Positions 24,936 to 34,900 of a stretch of 64,000 nt of DNA are shown piece by piece. The position numbers were made by a program, and so were the translations under genes. Position 1 is the first letter of the stretch; each line of letters starts with the position of its first letter. The stretch lies in contig CAMCMZ010000009.1 of assembly GCA_945876185.1 (NCBI GenBank), positions 1-64,000 of the forward strand, read 5' to 3'. This stretch comes from Candidatus Kuenenia stuttgartensis (lineage in GTDB: Bacteria; Planctomycetota; UBA11346). The notes under the pieces are model-generated. The model did not search any database. It saw only the letters and a list, made by a program, of their open reading frames with translations, and was not told the origin of the DNA.

Positions 24936-26147
24936 ATGCTCAATCCCGGCACCCTCATCGTCGGCCAGTCCGGTGGCCCCACCGCCGTCATCAACCAGAC
25001 CCTGGTCGGGGTGGTGAATGCGGCGCTGCGCGAGCGGCGCACCTTTCCTCGGGTGCTTGGCGCCGTGCGCGGCATCCAGGGCATTATCGACAACGATTTT
25101 CTTGATTTCGGCAAGGAATCCGCTGAGAATTTGGAACTGGTCGCGCAGACGCCGTCCTCGGCGCTCAGATCCGTGCGGCGAAAGGCCTCGGCCGACGATT
25201 GCAAACGCATTCTCGCGCGGTTCCAGGAACTCGGCGTAAGCGCGTTCTTCTACATCGGTGGCAACGACACCGCCGAGACCACCCACATCGTCCACGAGAT
25301 GGCGGTCGCGGCCGGCTATCCGCTCGCGTGCTTCCACTGCCCCAAGACGATCGACAACGACTTGCGCGTAACCGACCACTGCCCCGGTTATGGATCTGCC
25401 GCGCGCTTCGTCGCCCAGGCGTTCATCGGCGACAACCTCGACAACCGCTCGCTTGGTGGGATCAAGATCAACGTGGTCATGGGCCGCAATGCCGGCTGGC
25501 TGACCGCCGCCAGCGCGCTCGCCCGCATCTTCCCCGACGATGGTCCGCACCTGATCTACTGTCCCGAAGCGGATTTCTCGCTCGACGGGTTCTGCCGCGA
25601 TGTCGAGGCCGTCTACCGCCGCCTTGGCCGTTGCGTCATCGCTGTGTCGGAGGGCATTCACGGCCCTGGCGGCACGCCGATCATTGACTTGGGCGAGGTC
25701 GACAGCCATGGCAACGTGCAGTTGTCGGGCTCGGGAGCGCTTGGCGATGCTCTTGCTGAAAAGCTGAAGAAACACTTGGCTGTCGCCATGCCCGAGCGCA
25801 AGCACCGGGTGCGCGCTGACACCTTCGGCTACCTCCAGCGTTGCTTCCCCGGCGTGGTCAGCCCCGCCGACGCCGCCGAAGCGCGCTTGGCCGGCGAAGC
25901 CGCCGTCGCTGCTGCGCTGGCGGGTACGGTCAGCGGCTCGGTCGCCTTCCGGCGCCTGCCTGGCGCGGACTACCGCATCGAAACCTTCATTACCCCGCTG
26001 GCCAGCGTCGCCAAGGACACCCGGCCGATGCCACGCGACTGGCTGTCGCCGTCTGGCAACGACGTGGTCGGCGGATCGCTCCTGCCCTACCTACGTCCGC
26101 TCGTCGGCGCGTTGCCACCGATCGGCCGTTTGGCAGGCCTGCCATGA
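24936..26147 (+). CDS. phosphofructokinase, PPi-dependent type
   Basis: 403 residues of the PFK family. The start follows AGGAAG by a few bases. The phosphoryl donor site reads GGNDTAET and the catalytic loop KTIDND. An Asp in the first and a Lys before TIDND are the residues associated with pyrophosphate use; ATP-dependent bacterial enzymes carry Gly at both. FPDDGPHLIYCPE and PSGNDVVGG are further family blocks. It interconverts fructose-6-phosphate and fructose-1,6-bisphosphate, reversibly if PPi-dependent. It lies 60 bases after modC and before the tRNA cluster, so it may end the nif/mod transcription unit or have its own promoter. ATP use is not fully excluded. Confidence 0.85.
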   Translation: MLNPGTLIVGQSGGPTAVINQTLVGVVNAALRERRTFPRVLGAVRGIQGIIDNDFLDFGKESAENLELVAQTPSSALRSVRRKASADDCKRILARFQELGVSAFFYIGGNDTAETTHIVHEMAVAAGYPLACFHCPKTIDNDLRVTDHCPGYGSAARFVAQAFIGDNLDNRSLGGIKINVVMGRNAGWLTAASALARIFPDDGPHLIYCPEADFSLDGFCRDVEAVYRRLGRCVIAVSEGIHGPGGTPIIDLGEVDSHGNVQLSGSGALGDALAEKLKKHLAVAMPERKHRVRADTFGYLQRCFPGVVSPADAAEARLAGEAAVAAALAGTVSGSVAFRRLPGADYRIETFITPLASVAKDTRPMPRDWLSPSGNDVVGGSLLPYLRPLVGALPPIGRLAGLP

Positions 26148-26182
26148 GCGCCGATTTTCGCTTTCTCACCGTGGTCCCAGGC

Positions 26183-26210
26183 TTGACACCCTTGGGACGC
26201 TTTCTAGCCT
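26183..26210 (+). promoter_or_regulatory. candidate sigma-70 promoter of the tRNA-tuf cluster
   Basis: A perfect TTGACA (26183-26188), 16 bases and a weak TAGCCT (26205-26210) lie 34 bases before the first tRNA. No other promoter candidate is visible between the phosphofructokinase stop and the tRNAs. Confidence 0.5.
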
Positions 26211-26243
26211 GTCCGTCCTTTCTCCGGGAAGGCCGGGGTTTCC

Positions 26244-26319
26244 GCCACCTTAGCTCAGCTGGTAGAGCTACGGTTTTGTAAACCGTGGGTCGCCGGTTCG
26301 AGTCCGGCAGGTGGCTCCA
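26244..26319 (+). tRNA. tRNA-Thr(UGU), CCA encoded
   Basis: Acceptor GCCACCT pairs with AGGTGGC, the anticodon stem is ACGGT/ACCGT around a TTTGTAA loop (anticodon TGT), and the T arm carries GGTTCGAGTCC. The 3' CCA is in the DNA. First of four tRNAs before tuf. Confidence 0.97.
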
Positions 26320-26411
26320 CCCTGTGGTACCGCCGCTTGCGCTTGCTGCTTCGTCGTCCTGCCGCTGTCGTCGTTCTTTAACAATCTCCTTTTCCTGGAT
26401 CGGACCCGCCT

Positions 26412-26494
26412 GGGTAGGTACCGAAGTGGCCAAACGGGGCAGACTGTAAATCTGCTGGCTCACGCCTTCGAAGGTTCGAATCCGTCCCTGCCCA
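26412..26494 (+). tRNA. tRNA-Tyr(GUA)
   Basis: A class II tRNA of 83 nt with a long variable arm. Acceptor GGGTAGG pairs with CCTGCCC, anticodon stem GCAGA/TCTGC, loop CTGTAAA (anticodon GTA), T loop TTCGAAT. CCA is not encoded. The T stem has one mismatch. Confidence 0.95.
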
Positions 26495-26501
26495 ATCGCA
26501 C

Positions 26502-26575
26502 GCGGGTGTAGCTCAATGGTAGAGCAGCAGCCTTCCAAGCTGAATACGTGGGTTCGATTCCCATCACCCGCTCCA
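26502..26575 (+). tRNA. tRNA-Gly(UCC), CCA encoded
   Basis: Acceptor GCGGGTG pairs with CACCCGC, D stem GCTC/GAGC, anticodon loop CTTCCAA (anticodon TCC), T arm TGGGTTCGATTCCCA. It follows tRNA-Tyr by 7 bases. Confidence 0.97.
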
Positions 26576-26589
26576 GGATCATCTCAGGT

Positions 26590-26665
<76 letters not shown>

Positions 26666-26679
26666 CTCACCCACCCCCC

Positions 26680-26716
26680 CGGGGTTAAATCCCCGCACCC
26701 GGTCGGTCCACGACCG
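26680..26716 (+). repeat. two small hairpins in the tRNA-Thr to tuf spacer
   Basis: CGGGG-TTAAAT-CCCCG (26680-26695) and CGGTCG-GTCCA-CGACCG (26700-26716) follow each other directly before the tuf ribosome site TAGAGGA. They may help separate the tRNA part from the tuf message. Confidence 0.5.
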
Positions 26717-26737
26717 ATCATGCCTAGAGGAACCAAC

Positions 26738-27946
<1,209 letters not shown>

Positions 27947-27953
27947 TGACCGG

Positions 27954-27997
27954 GGCCGGATCGGATCTGGGGTCGCCCAGAACGATCCGGCCTTTTT
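27954..27997 (+). terminator. intrinsic terminator after tuf
   Basis: GGCCGGATCG (27954-27963) and CGATCCGGCC (27983-27992) make a perfect 10-bp stem followed at once by TTTTT. It is the clearest intrinsic terminator in the window and separates tuf from rpmG. Confidence 0.9.
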
Positions 27998-28033
27998 CTC
28001 GGCTTATTCCGATAACTACGAAAGAACATTTCC

Positions 28034-28195
28034 ATGGCCAAAGACAAACGTGAACATTTGATGCTGGTCTGCGCCGATTGCGGCAGCGTGAACTACCACA
28101 CCAGCCGGTCGAAGACCACCCAGAAGCTCGACCTCAAGAAGTTCTGCATCAAGGAGCGCAAGCACACCGCGCACAAGGAAAAGAAGCGCAAGTAG
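28034..28195 (+). CDS. rpmG: 50S ribosomal protein L33
   Basis: 53 residues: MAKDKREHLMLVCADCGS at the start, then a KKFCIKERKHTAHKE block. The CxxC of the zinc-binding form is present (C13, C16) but only one Cys remains in the second half, so the ribbon is incomplete. The gene is too short to be found by a long-ORF filter. Position between tuf and tRNA-Trp/secE/nusG is the standard one. The ribosome site is GAAAGAAC, weak. Confidence 0.93.
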   Translation: MAKDKREHLMLVCADCGSVNYHTSRSKTTQKLDLKKFCIKERKHTAHKEKKRK

Positions 28196-28210
28196 GCGTT
28201 TCCTGCGTCG

Positions 28211-28258
28211 ATCCCCAGCGCCAGCCGGGGATGGGCGCGGCGATGCGCAGGCATCGCC
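28211..28258 (+). repeat. hairpins between rpmG and tRNA-Trp
   Basis: ATCCCC/GGGGAT (28211-28232) is followed by GGCGATGC-GCAG-GCATCGCC (28239-28258), a perfect 8-bp stem with a 4-base loop. They sit 6 bases before the tRNA and may mark processing of a shared transcript. Confidence 0.55.
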
Positions 28259-28264
28259 AGGCAT

Positions 28265-28340
28265 ACGGGGGTAGCTCAGCTGGTAGAGCAGTGGATTCCA
28301 AATCCACCGGTCGGGGGTTCAAATCCCTCCTCCCGTGCCA
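28265..28340 (+). tRNA. tRNA-Trp(CCA), CCA end encoded
   Basis: Acceptor ACGGGGG pairs with CTCCCGT (one G-T pair), anticodon stem GTGGA/TCCAC, loop TTCCAAA (anticodon CCA), discriminator G as expected for tryptophan. Confidence 0.97.
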
Positions 28341-28395
28341 TGATTCCTTCGCTGGCTTCTTCGCCATTCCCAACTTCAAACGAACGGGTTCCACG

Positions 28396-28800
28396 ATGTA
28401 CAAATGGCCAGAGGGACGGGTCATCCGGATCGTCTGCTTCATCGTCGCGGCGGTGATCGCGACCGACATCGGTTGGGGCGCGGCCTATCCGGACATCCAT
28501 ACTTACCTTGGCGACCCCAAGCTGAACATCCTGTTGCGTGGCATCTTCTATTCGTTGGCGACCCTGGCCGTGATCGTGTTCGCTTTGGTCGCGGTCGGTT
28601 TCAAGCCGGCCTCGGTCGACTTCCTGATCGAGGTCGAGCAGGAGATGATCAAGGTCGAGTGGCCGACCAAGAACCTGGTTCGCAACACCTTCATCATCGC
28701 TATCGTCATCGTCGTGGTTGCCGGTCTCATTTTCCTGGTGAATTCCGCCTTGTTCGCCCTTCTGGTCGATGGGGTCAAGACGATGGGAGGTTGGCTCTGA
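28396..28800 (+). CDS. secE: preprotein translocase subunit SecE
   Basis: 134 residues with three predicted membrane helices (about 8-25, 47-70 and 100-125). The conserved SecE block is EVEQEMIKVEWPTKNLVRNT before the last helix. The two extra N-terminal helices make it the long form, as in enterobacteria. It stabilises SecY in the translocon. Its stop overlaps the nusG start by one base (TGATG), giving tight coupling. Confidence 0.95.
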   Translation: MYKWPEGRVIRIVCFIVAAVIATDIGWGAAYPDIHTYLGDPKLNILLRGIFYSLATLAVIVFALVAVGFKPASVDFLIEVEQEMIKVEWPTKNLVRNTFIIAIVIVVVAGLIFLVNSALFALLVDGVKTMGGWL

Positions 28801-29342
28801 TGCGCTGGTACGTCCTCAAAGCGGTGTCGGGGCGTGAAAACGCCTGCCGCGATCTGATCCTGATCGAGCTCAAGGCGCGCAAGCTGGAATCGAAAGTCGG
28901 CCAGATGCTGATCCCGGCCGAGCGGGTGACAGAGGTCAAGCGCGGCAAAAAGATTTCCACCGAGCGCAAGCTCTACCCCGGTTACATCTACGTCGAGATG
29001 GACATCGACAACAACGTCATCGAAGCGATCAACGACATCGATGGCGTGACCGGCTTCCTCGGCGCGGATCCGCGCAATCCGGATTCGCTGACCAAGGATG
29101 AGGCCGAGCGGATCATCCGCATCGCCACCGCGCCTTCGGCCGACGAACAGCGCCGCGAGCTCGTCCAGATGCCCTACAAGGTCGACGATCGGGTCAAGGT
29201 CAAGGAGGGCACCTTCGCCGGCATGGAAGGCGTCGTCACCGAGGTCAATGCGCTCAAGGGCGAAATCAAGGTCTCGATCACCGTCTTCGGCCGCCAGACC
29301 CCGGTCTGGCTCGAAGTCTGGCAAGTTGAAAACGCGGTTTAA
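28800..29342 (+). CDS. nusG: transcription termination/antitermination factor NusG
   Basis: 180 residues. The NGN domain starts MRWYVLKAVSGREN and includes LYPGYIYVEM; the C-terminal KOW domain contains VKEGTFAGMEGVV. It binds RNA polymerase and links it to Rho or the ribosome. The ATG at 28800 was chosen because the domain starts there; an open frame extends further upstream through secE in another frame. It is followed by a structured leader and rplK. Confidence 0.96.
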   Translation: MRWYVLKAVSGRENACRDLILIELKARKLESKVGQMLIPAERVTEVKRGKKISTERKLYPGYIYVEMDIDNNVIEAINDIDGVTGFLGADPRNPDSLTKDEAERIIRIATAPSADEQRRELVQMPYKVDDRVKVKEGTFAGMEGVVTEVNALKGEIKVSITVFGRQTPVWLEVWQVENAV

Positions 29343-29395
29343 CCGGGAAATGCCTGCGATTTCCGCATAAAGCCCGGTCGGGTGAAAAACCCTTT
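29342..29395 (+). promoter_or_regulatory. structured leader upstream of rplK
   Basis: ACCGGG (29342-29347) can pair with CCCGGT (29373-29378), while overlapping GGAAAT (29346-29351) can pair with ATTTCC (29359-29364), so the two helices exclude each other. GGGT-GAAAA-ACCC (29380-29392) with a short T-run follows. Ribosomal protein L1 regulates this operon from its leader in other bacteria; a link here is a guess. Confidence 0.3.
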
Positions 29396-29465
29396 GCATT
29401 TCTGTGCGTCGCCTACACTCCGTCCCCCCTGTTGAAGCCACCAGCCCACCTGCGCGAGTTTGATC

Positions 29466-29900
29466 ATGGCCAAGGCCAAGGAAGTCGTCGGTACCATCAA
29501 TCTGGTCATCCCTGGCGGCGGCGCCACGCCGGCACCGCCGGTTGGCCCAGCGCTCGGCGCCAAAGGCGTCAACATCGGCGCCTTCGTCAAGCAGTTCAAT
29601 GATGCGACCGCGAAGCTGAAGGGTGAGATCATCCCGGTCGTGATCTCGGTCTACAAAGACAAGACCTTCACCTTCATCCTCAAGCAACCGCCGGTCAGCG
29701 CCCAGTTGCGCAAGGCCGCCGGGATTGAGAAGGGCGCCGGCAATGCCGGGCCGCTCACCGAGGTCGGCAAGATCACCAAGGCCCAGGTCAAGGCGATCGC
29801 CGAGAAGAAGATCTCCGAGATGACCGCAGCCTCGCTCGAGGCGGCATCCCGCTCGGTCACCGGCACCGCGCGCTCGATGGGCATCAAGATCGTCGACTGA
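29466..29900 (+). CDS. rplK: 50S ribosomal protein L11
   Basis: 144 residues: MAKAKEVVGTINLVIPGG with the proline-rich APPVGPALGAKGVNI typical of L11 and a C-terminal RNA-binding domain ending in GTARSMGI. The ATG at 29466 gives the standard N-terminus; a TTG at 29460 is in frame but unlikely. It forms the GTPase-associated stalk base on 23S rRNA. First gene of the rplKAJL-rpoBC operon, with a 120-base leader. Confidence 0.97.
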   Translation: MAKAKEVVGTINLVIPGGGATPAPPVGPALGAKGVNIGAFVKQFNDATAKLKGEIIPVVISVYKDKTFTFILKQPPVSAQLRKAAGIEKGAGNAGPLTEVGKITKAQVKAIAEKKISEMTAASLEAASRSVTGTARSMGIKIVD

Positions 29901-29962
29901 CGTAACCAACCACCCAGTGGGAGACCGTGCTTTCGCCGGTCGCTCGAACCACGGAGGAGTTT

Positions 29963-30682
29963 ATGACACAACGCAGCAAGCGCTATCGCGCGCTGTCCGA
30001 GGAGGCCGCCAAGGTCGGCGACCTCTCGGCCCCCAAGCCGATTCCCGAGGCCGTCGCCCTGGTCGTCAACTTGGCCGGGCTCAAGCCCACCAAGTTCACC
30101 GAGAGCGTCGATCTCTCGGTGCACCTCAATCTCGACACCAAGAAGGCCGACCAGCAGTTCCGCGGGTCGATCTCGCTGCCGCACGGCACCGGGCGCAACG
30201 TCCGCGTGATCGTGTTCGTCGATGATGGCGACAAGGTCCAGGCCGCCCTCGCGGCCGGCGCCGTCAAGGCCGGCGGCGAAGACGTGGTGAAGGAAGTCGA
30301 AGGCGGCTTCATCGACTTCGACGTGGCGATCGCCACCCCGAAGATGATGCGCCTGGTCGGTCGCCTCGGCAAGGTGCTCGGCCCCAGAGGTCTGATGCCC
30401 TCGCCCAAGGCCGGCAGCGTCACCGACGATGTCGCGACCGCGGTCAAGGAATTCAAGACCGGCAAGGTCGAATACCGCACCGACGCCGCCGGCAACGTGC
30501 ACCTGCGCATCGGCACGGTGAAGTTCGACCAGAAGGCGCTGGTCGATAACGCCTCCGCCTTTCTTACTCACATCGCCGAACATCGCCCGTCCTCGGTCAA
30601 GGGCGAGTTCGTCAAGAATGTGACCATCTCCAGCACCATGGGCCCCGGCGTGAAGATCGCATTCACCGCCGAGAAGGCCTGA
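29963..30682 (+). CDS. rplA: 50S ribosomal protein L1
   Basis: 239 residues with the L1 features KFTESVDLSVHL, GRNVRVIVF and the signature LGPRGLMPSPKAGSV. The start at 29963 follows a strong GGAGGAG ribosome site; an earlier in-frame TTG-type start is not needed. It binds the mobile L1 stalk and commonly represses its own operon by binding the rplK leader. Confidence 0.97.
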   Translation: MTQRSKRYRALSEEAAKVGDLSAPKPIPEAVALVVNLAGLKPTKFTESVDLSVHLNLDTKKADQQFRGSISLPHGTGRNVRVIVFVDDGDKVQAALAAGAVKAGGEDVVKEVEGGFIDFDVAIATPKMMRLVGRLGKVLGPRGLMPSPKAGSVTDDVATAVKEFKTGKVEYRTDAAGNVHLRIGTVKFDQKALVDNASAFLTHIAEHRPSSVKGEFVKNVTISSTMGPGVKIAFTAEKA

Positions 30683-30698
30683 GGAAGGGGAGCCACAC

Positions 30699-31208
30699 AT
30701 GCCAAGCTTCATCAACACGCTGATGCTAGGTGAGGTCAGGAAACTGGTCGAGAAGGCCAACTCGCTGATCCTCATCGATGCGTCGAAACTCAAGAGTGCC
30801 GATGCACTCGCGCTGCGCACCGCGCTGCGCAAACTCGGGGCCAGGCTCAAGGTCGCGAAGGCCTCGGTGCTCTACCGGGTCCTGCCCGATGGCACCAGCA
30901 AGGTCATCCCCGCTCGTGGGCCGATCGGCGTCATCACCACCGGTGAGGACATCGCCACGGTGGCCAAACTGGTCAACGACCTGGTCAAAGAGGAAAAAAT
31001 CACGCTCAAGGGCGCGATCCTCGAAGGCCGGGCGATCAACGCCAAGCAGGCGGTCAGCCTCGTCGACCTGCCCACCCGGGCCCAGGCAAGCGCCATGGTC
31101 GTCCGCACCCTCCAGGCGCCGCTGGCCCAGCTGGTGCGCATGGTGTCGGCCAAGCCGCAGGAACTCCTGCGCATTCTCAAGGTCAAGTCCGAGGAAAAGC
31201 CGGCCTAG
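30699..31208 (+). CDS. rplJ: 50S ribosomal protein L10
   Basis: 169 residues with the L10 pattern: N-terminal rRNA-binding part (LILIDASKLKSADALALR) and a C-terminal helix (about 140-165) that carries L7/L12 dimers. The ribosome site is GGAAGGGGAG. It forms the stalk with rplL, the next gene. Confidence 0.95.
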   Translation: MPSFINTLMLGEVRKLVEKANSLILIDASKLKSADALALRTALRKLGARLKVAKASVLYRVLPDGTSKVIPARGPIGVITTGEDIATVAKLVNDLVKEEKITLKGAILEGRAINAKQAVSLVDLPTRAQASAMVVRTLQAPLAQLVRMVSAKPQELLRILKVKSEEKPA

Positions 31209-31292
31209 CCGCGCTGCTTCCATCATCCGCCTTATCCCCATCCAACCGGCACAGCGGACCGTCCGCCACGCCAATTCACCAGGAATCCCACC

Positions 31293-31691
31293 ATGAGCGA
31301 CAACGCCAAAATCAATTCCATCGTCGATGCCGTGAAGGCACTGTCGGTGGTCGAGCTCGTCGAGCTCGTCACCGCCCTCAAGGGCGCCCTCAACGTCTCC
31401 GATGCAGCGCTCGCCGGCCCCGCCGTCGCCGCTGCCGGCCCCGCCGCTGCGCCCGCCGCCGCCGAGGAGGCTCCGACCTCGTTCCGCGTCATCCTCGTCG
31501 ATGGCTCGGCCAACAAGATGGGCGCAATCAAGGCCGTCCGCGAGGCCACCGGCCTCGGCCTGGGCGAGTCCAAGGCGCTGGTCGAAGGCGCTCCGAAGCC
31601 GGTCAAGGAGAACCTCGACAAGGCCGCCGCCGACGAACTCGGCAAGAAGCTCGAAGCCGCCGGCGCCAAGTTCAAGATCGAGGGCATGTGA
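31293..31691 (+). CDS. rplL: 50S ribosomal protein L7/L12
   Basis: 132 residues: N-terminal dimerisation part ([17 protein letters not shown]), an alanine- and proline-rich hinge (about 40-60), and the C-terminal factor-binding domain with [27 protein letters not shown]. It recruits translation factors at the stalk. Confidence 0.98.
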   Translation: MSDNAKINSIVDAVKALSVVELVELVTALKGALNVSDAALAGPAVAAAGPAAAPAAAEEAPTSFRVILVDGSANKMGAIKAVREATGLGLGESKALVEGAPKPVKENLDKAAADELGKKLEAAGAKFKIEGM

Positions 31692-31696
31692 TTTCT

Positions 31697-31797
31697 CGCG
31701 GCCGTCCTGGCCGCGATCAGATCATGTCCGCATCCGTCCAGTCCCCTCTGGCTCTCTCCCACCCAGCCCCCCGGGCTGGACAGGGGGTACAGGGGAC
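31697..31797 (+). promoter_or_regulatory. nested hairpins in the rplL-rpoB spacer (possible attenuator)
   Basis: CGCGGCC-GTCCT-GGCCGCG (31697-31715) begins 5 bases after the rplL stop. Then GTCCCCT (31741-31747) pairs with AGGGGAC (31791-31797) around an inner CCAGCCC-CCC-GGGCTGG (31763-31779). A partial terminator between rplL and rpoB is known in E. coli; these structures could play the same part, but no T-run follows. The 230-base spacer otherwise shows no gene. Confidence 0.45.
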
Positions 31798-31921
31798 CGG
31801 ACGTATGTGCTTGTCAGTCCGTTTCAGCCTTCTAACCTTCCGTCCCCTTTCGACCTAGCTGCCCTTTCCCGCCCTGGAGTCCCGTGTTCCGGGGCGGTGG
31901 ATTGTCAGCCGTGGAGTCCAC

Positions 31922-34900
31922 ATGCAGATCGTGCACTTCGGCAAGACCAAGGAAGTCATCCCGGTCCCCAGCCTGGTGAACCTCCAGTCGAAGAGTTATG
32001 ATGAATTCCTCGACTCGGATGCTGCGCCGGAGCAGCGCCCGGCCCACAAGGGGCTTGAGGCGATCCTGCGCGAGTACTTCCCGATCACCGGGTATGACGA
32101 CCAGGTCGTGGTCACCTACCACGGCTATTCCTTCTCGAATCCGCAGCACACGCTCGATGAATGCCGCGACCTCGGTCTGACCTACCAGCGCGGGATCAAG
32201 CTGAAGATCCGCGTTGAAGGCCGCAACCATCCCACGTTCAAGGATGTTCTCGAAGAGGATGTCCACATCGGCTACTTCCCGATCCGCATCGGCGGAGGTG
32301 AATTTATCGTCAACGGCGCCGAACGCACGATCGTCACCCAGATCCAGCGCTCGCCCGGTGTCGACTTCTCGTCCGAGACCGGCACCACCGGCCGGCGCAA
32401 CTATTCCTGCCGCATCATCCCCGAGCGCGGCTCTTGGATCCAGCTCGAGCAGACCTCCAAAGACCTGCTCCAGATCAAGATCGACAAGAGCGCCAAGGTC
32501 GTCGCGACCTGCTTCCTGCGCGCCATGTCGGAAGATCACGGCACCACCGCCGCCATCATCAAGACCTTCTTCACCACCGAAGAGATCCCGCTGTCGTCCA
32601 AGTCAGCCAAGGACAAGGCGATCAACGGCATCCTCGCCGACGATGTGATCAACAAGGCCGACGGCGAAATTCTTGCCAAGGCCTGCGAACAGCTCACCGA
32701 AGGCCAATTTAACAACCTGAAAGACCTCGGTGTCGAGAAGCTTTCGGTCATCACCGGATACGTGGGCAGCGACCTGCCGGTCAAGCCGGACGATATCCTG
32801 TTGAACACCCTGCGCGAGGACGAGGCGCAGAGCCACAAGGAAGCGTTGCTGCGCATCTACCGCCGTCTGCGTCCGGGCAACCCGACCGACGAGGCCAAGG
32901 TCCGCGAGTTCTTCACCGACCGCTTCCTCAACGAACAGCGCTACAATCTCGGTTCCGTCGGCCGCTTCCGCATCAATCGGAAGCTCAAGACCGAGGGCGA
33001 CAGCCGGGTGATGACGATTGAGGACTACCGCTCGGCGCTCCAGTACCTGCTCACCCTGATCCGCTCCAACGCCGCCGCCGGTGAAGTCGACGACATCGAT
33101 CACCTCGGCAACCGTCGCGTGCGTCCGATTGCCGATCTGCTCAGCGATGAACTGCGCGCCGCGATGCTGAAGCTCCGCCGCGCGGTGAAGGAAAAACTTT
33201 CGCGCGACCTGCAGCAGGAAGACGTGGCGGCCGCCCTGGCCCCGCGCAACCTCTTCAACAACCAAGCCGTCGACAGCGCGATCCAGAACTTCTTCCAGCG
33301 CGGCGAACTGTCGCAGGTCGTCGACCAGTCGAACCTGCTGTCGCAGCTTACGCACGAGCGTCGCCTATCGGCCCTTGGACCCGGCGGGTTGAACCGCAAG
33401 CGGGCAGGCTTCGAAGTGCGCGACGTCCACACCAGCCACTATGGCCGCATCTGTCCGATCGAGACCCCAGAAGGCGCGAACATCGGCCTCATCGTCTCGC
33501 TTGCCATCTATTCGGCGGTGAACGAATACGGCTTCCTGGTCACTCCTTACCGCAAGGTTGCCAACGCCAAGGTCAGCGACGAGATCATCTACCTCATGGC
33601 CGATGAAGAGGCCGATGCGAAGATCGCCCAGGCCACCCTCGAACTCGACAAGAACGGCAAGATCGTCTCCGAGATCGCTCAGGTCCGGCACCAGGGCCAG
33701 TTCACCGAGGTTCCTGCCAGCGAGGTCGATTTCGCCGACGTGTCACCAAAGCAGATGATCGGCGTCTCTGCCGCGCTCATCCCCTTCCTTGAACACGACG
33801 ACGCCAACCGCGCCCTGATGGGTGCGAACATGATGCGTCAGGCCGTGCCGCTGCTGATCACCGATCCCGCGATCATCGCCACCGGCATGGAACGCGAGGT
33901 TCCGAAGTCGAGTTCAATGGTCGTGATGAGCGACCACGCCGGCATCGTGACCGAGGTCGATGCCAAGCGCATCACCATCACTGACGCCGACGGCAAGGGC
34001 CATCTCTACGAGATGCGCAAGTACCACGGCCTCAATGAGCGCACCTGCCTGAACCAGGCGCCGATCGTCAAGCTGGGCGACACCGTCGCCCAGGGCCAGA
34101 TCATCGCCGATGGCGGCGGCACCAAGGAGGGCGAGCTCGCCCTTGGTCGCAACATCATGGTCGCGTTCATGCCGTTTGACGGTTACAACTTCGAAGACGC
34201 CATCGTCGTCAATGAACGCTTGCTTGCTGAAGACCGCTTCACCTCGATCCACATCGAAGAATTCAAGGTCGAGATCCGCGAGACTAAGCTCGGCAAGGAA
34301 GAATTCACCCGCGAGATCCCTGGCCGCAGCGAAGAAGCCCTGCGCAACCTGGATGAGCGCGGCATCGTCCGCGTCGGCACCCTGGTCAAGCCGGGCGACG
34401 TGCTGGTCGGCAAGGTCACGCCCAAGAACAAGTCCGAATTGTCGCCGGAAGAGAAGCTGCTGCACGCCATCTTCGGCCGCGCCGGTGAAGACGTGCGCGA
34501 CGATTCGCTGGTGATGAAGCCTGGCATCCGCGGCGTCGTGGTCGGGGTCAAGCGCTTCCAGCGCCGTGCCGCCCTCACGGAAAAAGACAAGAAGGAAGAA
34601 CAATCGCGCATCAAGGCGATCGAGGACCGCTTTGCCGGCCAGATCGCCCTGGTCGTGCGCGAGAAGTTCAACCAGATCTGGGAAGTCGCCGGCGCCAACG
34701 TGGTCAACATCGAGACCGGTGAGGTCGTCGACTACAACCCGGCGATGAGCGACGAAGAAATTCTCAAGCTCAATAAAGAACTGCCGGTCACTGCGCTCAA
34801 CTTCGTTGGTTCAAAGCGCCGCCGCGCGCGCGCGATCTACGACGACTTCGATCCCAAGATCGACATCCTCAAGTCCGACTGCGAGAAGGAGATCGTCAAC

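Noticed and set aside
33297-33380. Substitutions in the rifampicin region of RpoB (for example Val where E. coli has Phe514) as sign of natural resistance
   Set aside because: The main contact positions (equivalents of Gln513, Asp516, His526, Arg529, Ser531) are unchanged, so resistance is not predicted from sequence.
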